Source: JANQRZ01 sp965214485
GTDB lineage: Bacteria > Bacteroidota > Rhodothermia > Rhodothermales > JANQRZ01
Assembly: GCA_965214485.1 (NCBI GenBank)
Contig: CBDCBW010000009.1
Span: 248,001 to 312,000, forward strand
Direction: 5' to 3'
DNA: 64,000 nt
Below are positions 24,163-33,395 of this stretch, in pieces. Under the pieces are notes generated by a model. That model worked only from the letters and a program-made list of their open reading frames with translations. It was not told where the DNA came from and did no database searches. The position numbers were made by a program, and so were the translations under genes. Positions within the stretch are counted from its first letter, which is position 1; each line of letters begins with the position of its first letter.

Positions 24163-25551
24163 TTACGGCCCGCTGGTATCCGTTCCAAATGGTGTGCCGC
24201 GTGCGACGCGCTCGGCGAGGGTGCCGGTGGCGTGGAGGAGCCGGAGCACGGCGACGTTGTACGCCTGCACCGCGTCGAGCCGCGCGGCCCGGCCTTCGAG
24301 GTCGGCGCGCACGGCGGCGATGAGGTCGTCCACGTCGCCGAGGGCGAGGTCGAAGTTGATCTGCTCGGTGCGCAGCCACTCGCCGGCGATGCGGACGGCT
24401 TCGTCGCGCGCGGCGAGGGCGGCCTCGGCGATCACCAGGCGGCGGTACGCCTGCTCGACCTCGAAGAGCACGAGCTGGGCGGCGGCCTCGCGCTGGAAGC
24501 GGACCTCGTCGCGCTGGGCCTCGGCCTGCTGCACCTTCGCCCGCGTCTGGAGGAACGTCAGGTTCTGCCGCACGCCCACGCCGAAGCGCACCGACGACCC
24601 GAGGTAGGGGTCGCTCACGAACGGGTTGCGCTGCTGCTCGCGGCCCGCCGCGTAGCGCCCCCGCGCCGTCCCCCCGACGAACAGCTTGGGGTAGTAGTCG
24701 GACTTCGCCACGCGGACGAGCGCCGCGCGCGCGCGCAGCCCGGCCTCGGCCTGCCGGAGCTCGGGGCGGCGGGCGAGGGCGAGGCGCTGGTACGCGCCGA
24801 GCGAGTCCCGCCCGAAGGCGACCGGCTCGAGCGGGGCCGCGCGCACGGCCGTGCCGGGCCGGAGCAGTTGCCGCGCCAGCGCCGAGGCCGCGAGCGCCCG
24901 CTGCTCCGCGACCTCCGCCCGCCGCCCCAGGTACTCCTGCTCGAAAAGCCGAAGCTGGAACAGGTCCGCGTCGCTGACCGACTCGTCGCCCTCGTCGAGC
25001 AGCGTCTGCAGCTCGTCGCGGGCGGTGCCGAGGGCCTCGCCCGTCTCGGCGGCAATGGACGCCAGGGCGTCGGCCAGGGCGAGGCCGTAGACCAGCTCGC
25101 CCGTGCGGAGGGCCACCTCGCCCGCCTTCGCCGCCACCTCGGCGTCCTCCACGGCCACCGCGGCCTCGGCGGCGCGGATCTGCCCGCCGAGCTCGCCCCA
25201 CGTCCAGACCGGCTGGAGGGCTTCGGCGGTGAACTCGCTGTAAGGGCGCGGGTCCTCCCAGTCGTTGCGGACGTCGGGGTCGAGGTAGAGCGCGTCGCTC
25301 GGAGCCGCCGAGCCGTTGCGGTCGAGGCCGGGGGCGACGGCGTGGCCGGTCGTCAGCGTGAACTCGGTCAGGAAGCGCGCCGCCCGCGCCTGCCGCGCCC
25401 GCGCTGCGGCGAAGTCCCGCCCGGCCTCCTCGATCCTCACCTCCGGACTGCCGTCGAGCGCAAGCCGCATCGCGCTGAGCGCGTCGAGCGTGTCGGCTTG
25501 GGCGAGGGCCGCCGGGGCGAAGGCGAGCAGGAAAGCGAGGAGGCGGAGCAT
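24163..25551 (-). CDS. TolC-family outer membrane protein
   Basis: This 462-residue outer-membrane factor would form the channel of a tripartite efflux or type I export system. The signal peptide MLRLLAFLLAFAPAALAQ is followed by two repeated alpha-helical halves rich in A, E, Q and R (for example LLDEGDESVSDADLFQLRLFEQEYLGRRAEVAEQ and LVLFEVEQAYRRLVIAEAALAARDEAVRIA). Beta-strand pieces lie between (YYPKLFVGGTARGRY, VRFGVGVRQNL). No partner pump is nearby; the next gene on the strand is mlaC, which may mean a lipid-export role. A TATCTTT box lies about 30 bases upstream of the ATG. Confidence 0.85.
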   Translation of the reverse strand: MLRLLAFLLAFAPAALAQADTLDALSAMRLALDGSPEVRIEEAGRDFAAARARQARAARFLTEFTLTTGHAVAPGLDRNGSAAPSDALYLDPDVRNDWEDPRPYSEFTAEALQPVWTWGELGGQIRAAEAAVAVEDAEVAAKAGEVALRTGELVYGLALADALASIAAETGEALGTARDELQTLLDEGDESVSDADLFQLRLFEQEYLGRRAEVAEQRALAASALARQLLRPGTAVRAAPLEPVAFGRDSLGAYQRLALARRPELRQAEAGLRARAALVRVAKSDYYPKLFVGGTARGRYAAGREQQRNPFVSDPYLGSSVRFGVGVRQNLTFLQTRAKVQQAEAQRDEVRFQREAAAQLVLFEVEQAYRRLVIAEAALAARDEAVRIAGEWLRTEQINFDLALGDVDDLIAAVRADLEGRAARLDAVQAYNVAVLRLLHATGTLAERVARGTPFGTDTSGP

Positions 25552-25734
25552 CGGCGCGAGCGTGAGGTCGGCGGAAAGATAGCAGAGCCGGCGCTCTCAG
25601 CCGATGCCGGCGCGGCGGAGGTAACGCGGCTCGGGCGACGCGCCCGGAAGCGAGCCGGGCGGAGGCGGGATGGTTCCGCGCGCTGCCGTGCGTCCGCGTG
25701 CGAACCGGCTCGGCTCATGCTCGGCTCATACACA

Positions 25735-25770
25735 GAAAAAGGGCCGACGGAGCGTGTGCCCCGTCGGCCC
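25735..25770 (-). terminator. Intrinsic terminator of the PPC-like secreted protein gene
   Basis: A perfect 10-bp stem, GGGCCGACGG with its complement, encloses a 10-base loop and is followed on the minus strand by TTTTTCTGTG. It is placed 65 bases downstream of the gene's stop. Confidence 0.8.
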
Positions 25771-25835
25771 CGGCGGACTGCCGAAGCAGTCTCGCGGTGC
25801 TACTGCTGCAGCGTTGCTGCAGCGTTACTACAGTG

Positions 25836-27536
25836 CTACTGCACCAGCGTCATCCGGCCCGTCTCGGTCTGCGATCCGGCCTGCAGACGGTAGATGTAGA
25901 CGCCGCTCGGCAGCGAGGCCGCGTCGAACGTCACGCTGTGCTGACCGGCCTCCATCGTGCCCTCGGCGAGGGTGGCGACTTCGCGACCGCGCACGTCGTA
26001 GACGACGAGCGAGACCTTGGAGGCGTTCTCGAGCGAGAAGGCGATCTCGGTGCGCTCGACGAACGGGTTCGGGAAGACCCCGAGGTCGCCGGCGCGAGCA
26101 GCGGAAGCGACTTCGTTCCGCTCGACGGCCCACGGCGTGGCGTTGGTCACGGTCCAGGCCGACGCCTTCAGGTGCGTCAGCTCGGCCTTGACGGCTTCGT
26201 TGTACGCGTCCATGCTGCCGGACTGCTTGGCCTCGGCGAGCAGGGCTGCGAACTGCGCGTCACGGCTCGTGCCGCTGACGGTCACCACGTACGAGTCCGA
26301 TTCGACGGCGTTCGGGAAGTTGCCGACGGAGATCGTGTAGGTGTAGTCCCCAGACGGGGCGTTCGACGGCACGGCCTGCGAGTAGCTGCCGTTAACCGTC
26401 ACACCGGCCGGGATCGTGCCCGAGCGGACGATCTGCCGCTGGAAGGTCACGCCGTTGCGGGCAACGGTGTAGAACAGGTCACCCGTCAGCGACATCATGC
26501 TGTTGTTCGTGACGGAGTAGCTGATCGTGACCGAACTCCCCGGAGCGACCATGCTCGGCACGCCCGACGTGTTGAGCGTGATCGGGCCGGTCGTGGCACC
26601 GACGCCGGTCAGCGAGATGTTATACATCGAGGGAGCACTGAGGAAGCCGTTGTCATTCCAGCTAGCCAGCGTCGAGTCGCCGGTGCTGGGGCTGGGCAGG
26701 CCGGTGAACGAGAAGATCGGCACGCCGTCACTGTTGAGCGGGTCGTTGTTGAACGCCGTGATGCAGAGGAAGTAGTCCCCGTTCGTAAGGCTGACGTCCA
26801 TCGTGTCGATGAGCGAGAGGAGGCCTGCGCCGTCGTCGTCGTCAAAGAAGACCCCGGTGAGGTCCGCGTCGAAGAGGAAGAGCTGGCTGTCCCCATCGGG
26901 CGAGAACGAGTCCACCTCGGCGGAGAAGTTGTCCGCGTCGGTGATGGTGATCGAGTAGCAGTCCTCGTCCTCGTTTGCACCGATGGTGCCGGTGATGTCC
27001 TCCAGCCCGCCCGCGTCGGCGGCAGGGACGTTCACGATGTCACCCGCTTCGTCCATCGGGGGCGGAGCGTCCTGCTCGACCGTCCCGGTGTACGTCCCGA
27101 AGTCGGTGTTGTTGAAGCCGGTCACGACGACGACGTAGCTGGTGCCGCCGACGAGGGTGACGTCGTCCTCGATCTCGGCGTCGCCATCAGCGAACCCGCT
27201 GTCTTCGTAGCCGATGAGGTTGACGCACGGGTTGTTCGGATCGAACGAGCCCATGTACGTGAGCACGACCGCGTCGAGCGTGGAGCCCGGGAAGACGGAG
27301 ATCGTGAAGTCGCTCCCGCTTGACGGAGCCGTGAACGTGGTCGCGACTTCGTACGGGACCGCCGTGCCGATGCCGGAGATCGGGCAGGTGGTGCCGTTGC
27401 CAGCGCCGGAGGGACGGTTGAAGGTCGGATCGCCCGTCGTGTCTCCACTGAAGGTGGCGATCTGGGCCTGAGCCGGGGCGACCATAAAGACGGCGAGCAA
27501 GAGCGCGCCGAGGAAGGTAGTGAGCTTGTGTTGCAT
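25836..27536 (-). CDS. Secreted PPC-like beta-sandwich protein with T9SS sorting domain
   Basis: This 566-residue exported protein has signal peptide MQHKLTTFLGALLLAVFMVA ending AQAQ. Residues of about 60-150 and 170-300 look like two beta-sandwich modules of the pre-peptidase C-terminal type (DCYSITITDADNFSAEVDSF, FFDDDDGAGLL with an acidic patch that may bind calcium). A linker domain of about 90 residues (SYSVTNNSMMSLTGDLFYTV) is shared in style with the other sorting-domain proteins here. The C-terminus (about 490-566) has NPFVERTEIAF, VYDVRGREVATL and LPSGVYIYRL. No catalytic motif is seen; a surface adhesion or binding role is inference. Confidence 0.8.
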   Translation of the reverse strand: MQHKLTTFLGALLLAVFMVAPAQAQIATFSGDTTGDPTFNRPSGAGNGTTCPISGIGTAVPYEVATTFTAPSSGSDFTISVFPGSTLDAVVLTYMGSFDPNNPCVNLIGYEDSGFADGDAEIEDDVTLVGGTSYVVVVTGFNNTDFGTYTGTVEQDAPPPMDEAGDIVNVPAADAGGLEDITGTIGANEDEDCYSITITDADNFSAEVDSFSPDGDSQLFLFDADLTGVFFDDDDGAGLLSLIDTMDVSLTNGDYFLCITAFNNDPLNSDGVPIFSFTGLPSPSTGDSTLASWNDNGFLSAPSMYNISLTGVGATTGPITLNTSGVPSMVAPGSSVTISYSVTNNSMMSLTGDLFYTVARNGVTFQRQIVRSGTIPAGVTVNGSYSQAVPSNAPSGDYTYTISVGNFPNAVESDSYVVTVSGTSRDAQFAALLAEAKQSGSMDAYNEAVKAELTHLKASAWTVTNATPWAVERNEVASAARAGDLGVFPNPFVERTEIAFSLENASKVSLVVYDVRGREVATLAEGTMEAGQHSVTFDAASLPSGVYIYRLQAGSQTETGRMTLVQ

Positions 27537-27782
27537 GATGGTAAAGGTTTGATGGGGGAAGGACCGTCGCCCCCGTTTGGGAGGGTGCAGAGTTCAGCCT
27601 CGCGGGGCGGCGGTACTTCCTGGTGAAGGGAGCGCCCAATGTGCACACGATGGAGGGGAAGTGCAAGGGGGTAAGCAAAAAAAATTCACTTAACACCGTA
27701 AAGGAGTGAAAGGCGCACTCGGACTGCGCCGAACCTCCTGCCCGGGCCACGGAAGTTTGGCATGGCCCCCACGGGGGGCGCT

Positions 27783-27789
27783 TAGCTTG
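27783..27789 (+). promoter_or_regulatory. Candidate -7 box TAGCTTG for the M23 peptidase gene
   Basis: TAGCTTG lies 21 bases before the GTG start, with a TTTGG about 25 bases further upstream that could be the -33 element. Confidence 0.45.
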
Positions 27790-27810
27790 CGGACTTTCTC
27801 TGCTGACGTC

Positions 27811-28560
27811 GTGAATCGCGCTGCACCCTTTCTTTCCCCTCTCCTCGCGCTCGGTCTCGCGCTCGGCCTGTTCGCCTGGGTCGGGCGGTCGGGACCCGCG
27901 CCGGGGCCGGGCGCTCGTCTCCGTCTTAGCGAGGGCTCGCCTGGAGAGGACGCCGTGGGGCACGCTGCGCCGCGGGCTGTGCCGGGCCGCCCTCCGGCAC
28001 TAGACTCTGCCCCTCCGGCCAGGGACTTCACCTCTCCGGCAACCGCCGGGCGGACCGTCGTGTTGCGCGTCCTCCCGCTGCCCGCGCTGGAGGCGATGCC
28101 GACGGTCCCGGAGCCGGCGGCCCCGCCGTCCTACCCGCTCGTGGTGCCGGTGGCGGGGGTCGCGGTGGAGGCGCTCGTGGACTCGTTCGGGGACCTCCGC
28201 GAGGACAGCACCCGCGTCCACCGCGCCCTCGACATCCTCGCGCCCGTCGGGACGCCGGTAGTGGCAGCGGCACCGGGCCGCATCCTCCGCCTCCACACGA
28301 GCACGCGCGGCGGCCTCACCGTCTACCACGTCGGTCCGGACGGGCGCTACGTCTTCTACTACGCCCACCTCGACGCGTACGCCGACAGCCTGCGGGCCGG
28401 GCAGTCCGTGGCGGCGGGCGACACGCTCGGGACCGTCGGGGTGACGGGGAACGCGGACGCGGCGGTACCGCACCTGCACTTTGCGATCTGGCGGCAGCGG
28501 CGCGGCGGCACCGGCTGGGGCGGCACGGCGGTCAACCCGTTCGAGGCGCTGACGCGGTGA
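27811..28560 (+). CDS. M23 (LytM-type) peptidoglycan endopeptidase
   Basis: This 249-residue protein has a single N-terminal membrane segment (LLALGLALGLFAW) and a proline-rich linker, then a C-terminal LytM domain. Zinc ligands are complete: H137 and D141 in HRALDI, and the HLH motif at 221-223 in PHLHFAIW, with the catalytic H186 in YYAHLD. The enzyme is therefore predicted to cut peptide cross-links in the periplasm. I chose the GTG at 27811 because it directly precedes the membrane segment and follows a promoter-like box; an ATG at 27706 would add 35 residues of unlikely composition. The 274-base gap before it, shared with a divergent gene, shows no further gene. Confidence 0.85.
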   Translation: MNRAAPFLSPLLALGLALGLFAWVGRSGPAPGPGARLRLSEGSPGEDAVGHAAPRAVPGRPPALDSAPPARDFTSPATAGRTVVLRVLPLPALEAMPTVPEPAAPPSYPLVVPVAGVAVEALVDSFGDLREDSTRVHRALDILAPVGTPVVAAAPGRILRLHTSTRGGLTVYHVGPDGRYVFYYAHLDAYADSLRAGQSVAAGDTLGTVGVTGNADAAVPHLHFAIWRQRRGGTGWGGTAVNPFEALTR

Positions 28561-28758
28561 GGGCGAGCACCGGCGGCTCGCGGCATCTGGGGGCTGGGCG
28601 TAAAGGGAGGGGCCTGGGGGGTTTGCGCTGAGGCGGGAGCCGCGCTTTGTGAATTCGTCCGGGGAGGCGGAAGGCGCGTTGGGGACGGTCCTGAAATCAC
28701 TAAATAGCGGCTGCGGTTCGCCCACTCCCCCTCCCACTCTTTCCCATCGTTTCCAGCC

Positions 28759-29970
28759 ATGAAACTTGCTTCTGCGTTTCTCGCCCTGCTCGTCAGCCTC
28801 ACCCTGCTCGCCGTCCTGCCCGCGCAGGCTCAGCGCCTCGCCGCCGAGGAGGCCCCCGCCCCCGAGCTGCTGGCCGCCCCCGACGCGGTTCCCGAGGGCC
28901 GGGTCTGCGCGGTGCCGGACGTGCCGCCGGCCGAGGCCCTTGCCGTCCACCAGGAGGTGGCGCGCTGGCTCGCCTCGAACCCCCCGGTCGCCTCGCTCCA
29001 GGCCGTCTCGATCCCGGTCGCGTTCCACGTCGTGTACCTGCGGAGCAGCGGCGAGGGCAACGTCGCCACCTCGGCGCTCGACGCGCAGATCAACGTGCTC
29101 AACGCGGCCTATGCCGGGAGCGGCTACTCGTTCTACCGCTACAGCGTCGACCGCACGGCCTCGAACGGCTCGTGGTTCGCCGCCACGAACGGCACGAGCG
29201 CCGAGCGGGGGATGAAGCAGAGCCTCGCCGACAACCCGCGCGACCTGCTGAACTTCTACACCAACAAGCCCACCGGCGGCGTCCTCGGCTGGGCCACGTT
29301 CCCGTGGATGTACGCCGAGAGCGACTACCGCCACGGCGTCGTGGTCAACTACGGCTCGCTCCCCGGCGGCAACCTCTCGCCCTACAACGGCGGCGACACC
29401 GGGACCCACGAGGTCGGCCACTACCTCGGGCTCTACCACACGTTCCAGGGCGGCTGCTCCGCGACGGCGGGCGACTACGTCTCGGACACGCCCGCCGAGG
29501 CCAGCCCGGCCAGCGGCTGCCCCACCGGGCGCGACACCTGCGCCGGCGGCGGCCCCGACCCGATCCGCAACTTCATGGACTACACGACCGACGCCTGCAT
29601 GAACCAGTTCACCGGCGGGCAGCGCAGCCGGATGACGACCTACACCTCGTACTACCGCCCGGGCCTGGGCTTCTTCGGTGCCCCGCCGCCGGCCTTCGCC
29701 CGCGCCGGGTCTGCACGCGCGCCGGAGGTCTTCCCGAACCCGTTCGTCGGGGCCTCGACGATCCGCTTCACGCTCGACGCCGAGGCCGACGTGACGGTCC
29801 GCGTCTACGACGTGCTCGGCCGCGCCGTCGCCACGCTCATCGACGACCAGCTCGAGGCGGGAACCCACGCGGCGGTCTTCGAGGGCGGGGCGCTGCCGAG
29901 CGGGACCTACGCCTACCGCATCACGGTGGGCGACGCGGTGACGACGGGCCGGATGCAGCTCGTCCGCTAG
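28759..29970 (+). CDS. Secreted M43 (cytophagalysin/pappalysin-like) metalloprotease with T9SS sorting domain
   Basis: This 403-residue protein has signal peptide MKLASAFLALLVSLTLLAVL (cleavage after AQA). The catalytic domain of about 85-300 carries the metzincin zinc motif HEVGHYLGLYH at 217-227 and the downstream Met-turn NFMDYTTDACMNQFTGGQ, the hallmark of M43 enzymes. Cysteine-rich stretches (GGCSATAGDY, GCPTGRDTC) likely form disulphides. The last 75 residues are the sorting domain (VFPNPFVGASTIRF, VYDVLGRAVATL, LPSGTYAYRI). An intrinsic terminator follows. Confidence 0.9.
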   Translation: MKLASAFLALLVSLTLLAVLPAQAQRLAAEEAPAPELLAAPDAVPEGRVCAVPDVPPAEALAVHQEVARWLASNPPVASLQAVSIPVAFHVVYLRSSGEGNVATSALDAQINVLNAAYAGSGYSFYRYSVDRTASNGSWFAATNGTSAERGMKQSLADNPRDLLNFYTNKPTGGVLGWATFPWMYAESDYRHGVVVNYGSLPGGNLSPYNGGDTGTHEVGHYLGLYHTFQGGCSATAGDYVSDTPAEASPASGCPTGRDTCAGGGPDPIRNFMDYTTDACMNQFTGGQRSRMTTYTSYYRPGLGFFGAPPPAFARAGSARAPEVFPNPFVGASTIRFTLDAEADVTVRVYDVLGRAVATLIDDQLEAGTHAAVFEGGALPSGTYAYRITVGDAVTTGRMQLVR

Positions 29971-29990
29971 CCTCCCTCTCTTCGCGGCCT

Positions 29991-30030
29991 GCGCCCGGCT
30001 CTCCACCGCGAGAGCCGGGCGCTTGCTTTT
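29991..30030 (+). terminator. Intrinsic terminator after the M43 protease gene
   Basis: A perfect 12-bp stem (GCGCCCGGCTCT and complement) with an 8-base loop is followed by TTGCTTTT. The remaining gap to 30277 shows no gene. Confidence 0.85.
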
Positions 30031-30277
30031 GAAACCGACAGCACCGGTGAGACCGCCACCACCGGGCACCCGGCCAACGGCCTGGCGTCCTCAACCCCGG
30101 CAAACCTAACCTTTTGTTTTCTGAGTCATTGCTCCAGAGCACCACAGCCGAAAGCGCCAAAACCGTTGAGCCGATCCGGGGAAGTTTCTCGTTCTTGTCG
30201 GGTGGAGCGGGCCACGGGGGCGATGCCGCCTAGCCCTCCCCTCACCATCCGTAACCATCCGCAGCGAGAGGTATCCC

Positions 30278-33232
30278 ATGCATCACCTTCTTCCCCGGCT
30301 CGGCGTGCTCGCCGTCGCCCTCGCGCTCGCCGGCCTCGTCAGCCCGGCCGAGGCGCAGTCCTGCACTACTTCGTGGACCGACGCCTCGGGCGGCCTCTGG
30401 TCCGACGCCGGCAACTGGTCCGCCGGCGTGCCCGACGCCTCCGACAACGCCTGCATCGTCCTGCCCGGCACCTACACCGTCACGCTCGACGTCACCGCGA
30501 CGGTGAACAGCCTCACGCTCGGGCGCACCTCGGGCGCGGGAACGCAAACGCTCTTGAACACGAACCGCGTCCTCACCCTCAACAACCCCAGCGCGATCCT
30601 CCCTCGCGGCGTCTACGACTGGCAGGGCGGCCAACTCACCGGCACGCTCGTCAACGGCGGCTTGGTAGTGACCTCCAGTAGCAGCTTCAAGGACCTCCGA
30701 GACGGCACCCTCGATAACCGGGCGCTCGTGACGATGGGCGGCCCGACCGGGATTCGCTTCATCAGCGACGCGACGTTCGTCAACGCGGCCTCGGGCGTCT
30801 TCGATCTCCAGATCGACGCTAACCACCTCGCCAACGGCGGCGGGTCCGGCACGCGGGCGTTCGTCAACAACGGACTCGTGCGCAAGTCCGGCGGCACCGG
30901 CATCTCGACGCTCGGCAGCGTGGCCTTCAACAACAACGCCACGGTTCGCGCTGAGACGGGGACGATTCGCCTCGCCAGCTCCAGCACCCACACCGACGCC
31001 ACCTTCACGGCGAATGCCGGCGCGGCGGTGCAGTTCTCCAGCGGCACCCACACCGTCGTCGGCACGCTCTCGGGCAACCCGGCCGGCACCGTCACCGTCA
31101 GCGGCGCCACGCTCACCGGCGGGCAACTCGACTTCGGCGGAACGGGTCTGGAGTGGCAGTTCGGCCCGTTCGCCGACCTCACGAATGTCGGGCTGCTGCG
31201 CCTGACGGGGAGCAGCTTCAAGGACGTCTCCAGCACGACGGTGACGAACGCCGGCGTGGTCGAGGTCGTCGGCACCACCGGGCTGCGCTTGTTCAGCGGC
31301 GGCACCTTCGTCAACAACGCGCTCTTCGACTTCCAGACCGACGCCGGCCTCGCCTTCGGCGGCGGCAGTCCCGCCAGCGCCTTCGTCAACAACGGGCTCG
31401 TGCGCAAGTCCGGCGGCACCGGCATCTCGATTGTCAGCAGCGGTCTGGTCTTCAACAACAACGCCGTCGTGCGCGCCGAGGTCGGCACGCTGCGCCTCGA
31501 CGCCAACGGCACCCACACCGACGCGACCTTCACCGCCACCGCCGGTGCCGAGGTCCTCTTCAGCAACGGCACCCACACCGTCGTCGGGAGCCTCTCGGGC
31601 GAGCCGGCCGGGGCGGTCGCCCTCGCCAACTCGGCCACGCTCACCGGCGACGCGCTCGACTTCGGCGGCACCGGGCTGGAATGGCGCAACAGCGACGTGC
31701 TCAAGGACATCACAAACGTCGGACTGCTGCGCCTGACGGGGAGCAGCTTCAAGGACGTCTCCAGCACGACGGTGACGAACGCCGGCGTGGTCGAGGTCGT
31801 CGGCGGCATCGGGCTGCGCCTGTTCAGCGGCGGCACGTTCGTCAACAACGCGCTCTTCGACCTCCAGACCGACGCCGGCTTCGCCTTCGGCGGCGGCACC
31901 GGTATCAACACGTTCGTCAACGACGGCGTACTGCGCAAGTCCGGCGGCACGGGCATCTCGATTGTCAGCAGCGGCCTGGTCTTCGACAACAACGGCACGG
32001 TCTCCGTCGCCAGCGGGGAGATCGACGTCAATGCGGCGTTCAACCACGCTGACGGCGCGCGCATCCAGGGCACCGGCACCTTCGACAAGACGAATGCTAC
32101 GTTCGTCCACGACGGCGACACTGCCCCCGGCACGTCGCCCGGCATCCTGACGTGGCAGGACGACTGGACCCCCTCGGACGACGCCGCGCTCGTCGTCGAG
32201 ATCGGCGGCGATACGCCCGGCGACGACTACGACCAGCTCGCCGTCACCGGCGACGCGGTCCTCAACGGCACGCTCCGGATCGAGATCGCCATCGGCGACG
32301 CCCCCGGCATCGGCGACGCGTTCACGGTCCTCACCGCCGCCGGCGAGCTGACGGGCAGCTTCGACACGGTCGAGGGGCCCTTCGGCTACACCTTCACCGT
32401 GGACGCCGACGAGGACGCCGACGAGGTCGTGGTTACGGTCAACACGGTGCCGAACTTCGACCTCGCGGCGGTCAACACGAACCCGACCGGCTCGCCGATC
32501 AGGGTCACCCGGCCCGGCGCGATCCAGTTCGCCTACGCGGTCACCAACAACACGAACGCCCCGATCACCGGCGACGTGTTCTTCACCGCCCAACTCGGCT
32601 CGACGACGCTGGCGCAGGGCCGCATCCTCTCGGGAACGCTGCCAGCCAACTCGTCCAGCCCAGCCTTGAGCTTCACACAGCCGGTGCCGGGCTTCGCCCC
32701 GCCGGGGACCTACACCTACACGATCAAGATCGGGCAATTCCCGAGCGTGGTCGTGGACCAGGTGGCGTTCACGGTCGTCGTCAACGCGGCGGCGCGTGAG
32801 GCGGGCGAGACCGGCGAGGCTACGCCAGAGGCGTGGGCCGCGCGCGAGGCCACGCCGTGGCTCGCGGCGGACGGGACGGTGCTGATGGCCGCGCCGGAGC
32901 TGACGGAGCTGCACGACGGGCCGGCTGAGGCCGGCGACATCGCTGCGGCCGCCTCGACGGCGGTGCCGGAGACGTTCGGCCTCGCCGCCGCCTACCCCAA
33001 CCCGTTCCGGCAGCAGACCACTTTCGCGCTCGACGTGCCGGAGGCGGCGCGCGTGATGGTGGCGGTCTACGACGCGCTCGGCCGCCGAGTGGCCGTGCTG
33101 CTTGACGGCGAGGTCGAGGCGGCGACGCACCGGCTGAGCTTCGACGCATCGAGCCTGCCGAGCGGGGTGTACCTCGTGCGGGCGACGGGCGCAGGGGCGA
33201 CGGCGATGCAGCGCGTCACGCTGGTCCGCTGA
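30278..33232 (+). CDS. Large repetitive adhesin-like surface protein with T9SS sorting domain
   Basis: This 984-residue exported protein has signal peptide MHHLLPRLGVLAVALALAGL and then SPAEAQ. An N-terminal WTDASGGLWSDAGNWSAGVP segment is typical of right-handed beta-helix adhesins (G8/PKD-free autotransporter-like repeats). Residues of about 180-650 hold roughly three repeats of about 177 residues containing FVNNGLVRKSGGTGIS and GLLRLTGSSFKDVSSTTVTNAGVVEVVG. Two of these share an 87-base stretch with one difference. A beta-domain of about 90 residues and the sorting domain (about 905-984: AYPNPFRQQTTFAL, VYDALGRRVAVL, LPSGVYLVRA) follow. I infer a surface adhesin; the ligand is unknown. Confidence 0.8.
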   Translation: MHHLLPRLGVLAVALALAGLVSPAEAQSCTTSWTDASGGLWSDAGNWSAGVPDASDNACIVLPGTYTVTLDVTATVNSLTLGRTSGAGTQTLLNTNRVLTLNNPSAILPRGVYDWQGGQLTGTLVNGGLVVTSSSSFKDLRDGTLDNRALVTMGGPTGIRFISDATFVNAASGVFDLQIDANHLANGGGSGTRAFVNNGLVRKSGGTGISTLGSVAFNNNATVRAETGTIRLASSSTHTDATFTANAGAAVQFSSGTHTVVGTLSGNPAGTVTVSGATLTGGQLDFGGTGLEWQFGPFADLTNVGLLRLTGSSFKDVSSTTVTNAGVVEVVGTTGLRLFSGGTFVNNALFDFQTDAGLAFGGGSPASAFVNNGLVRKSGGTGISIVSSGLVFNNNAVVRAEVGTLRLDANGTHTDATFTATAGAEVLFSNGTHTVVGSLSGEPAGAVALANSATLTGDALDFGGTGLEWRNSDVLKDITNVGLLRLTGSSFKDVSSTTVTNAGVVEVVGGIGLRLFSGGTFVNNALFDLQTDAGFAFGGGTGINTFVNDGVLRKSGGTGISIVSSGLVFDNNGTVSVASGEIDVNAAFNHADGARIQGTGTFDKTNATFVHDGDTAPGTSPGILTWQDDWTPSDDAALVVEIGGDTPGDDYDQLAVTGDAVLNGTLRIEIAIGDAPGIGDAFTVLTAAGELTGSFDTVEGPFGYTFTVDADEDADEVVVTVNTVPNFDLAAVNTNPTGSPIRVTRPGAIQFAYAVTNNTNAPITGDVFFTAQLGSTTLAQGRILSGTLPANSSSPALSFTQPVPGFAPPGTYTYTIKIGQFPSVVVDQVAFTVVVNAAAREAGETGEATPEAWAAREATPWLAADGTVLMAAPELTELHDGPAEAGDIAAAASTAVPETFGLAAAYPNPFRQQTTFALDVPEAARVMVAVYDALGRRVAVLLDGEVEAATHRLSFDASSLPSGVYLVRATGAGATAMQRVTLVR

Positions 33233-33254
33233 CCCCCTCGACGAGCAGGGCTGG

Positions 33255-33301
33255 TACGTTCTTTCTCCCCCGCCCCTCAGCGAGGGGAGAAAGAGAACGT
33301 A
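33255..33301. terminator. Hairpin between convergent adhesin and S9 peptidase genes
   Basis: TACGTTCTTTCTCCCC and a nearly exact complement containing GGGGAGAAAGAGAACGTA (two-base bulge) can form a long stem. It separates the convergent genes. Confidence 0.5.
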
Positions 33302-33395
33302 GCAGACCCTGGCTCTTGCGAAGGCGGCAGGGAGTTCGGCCCGGCCTCTCGGTGTGAGGGGCTGGGCCGTTTGGTTTTCGAAGGAGCGGGCGGGC

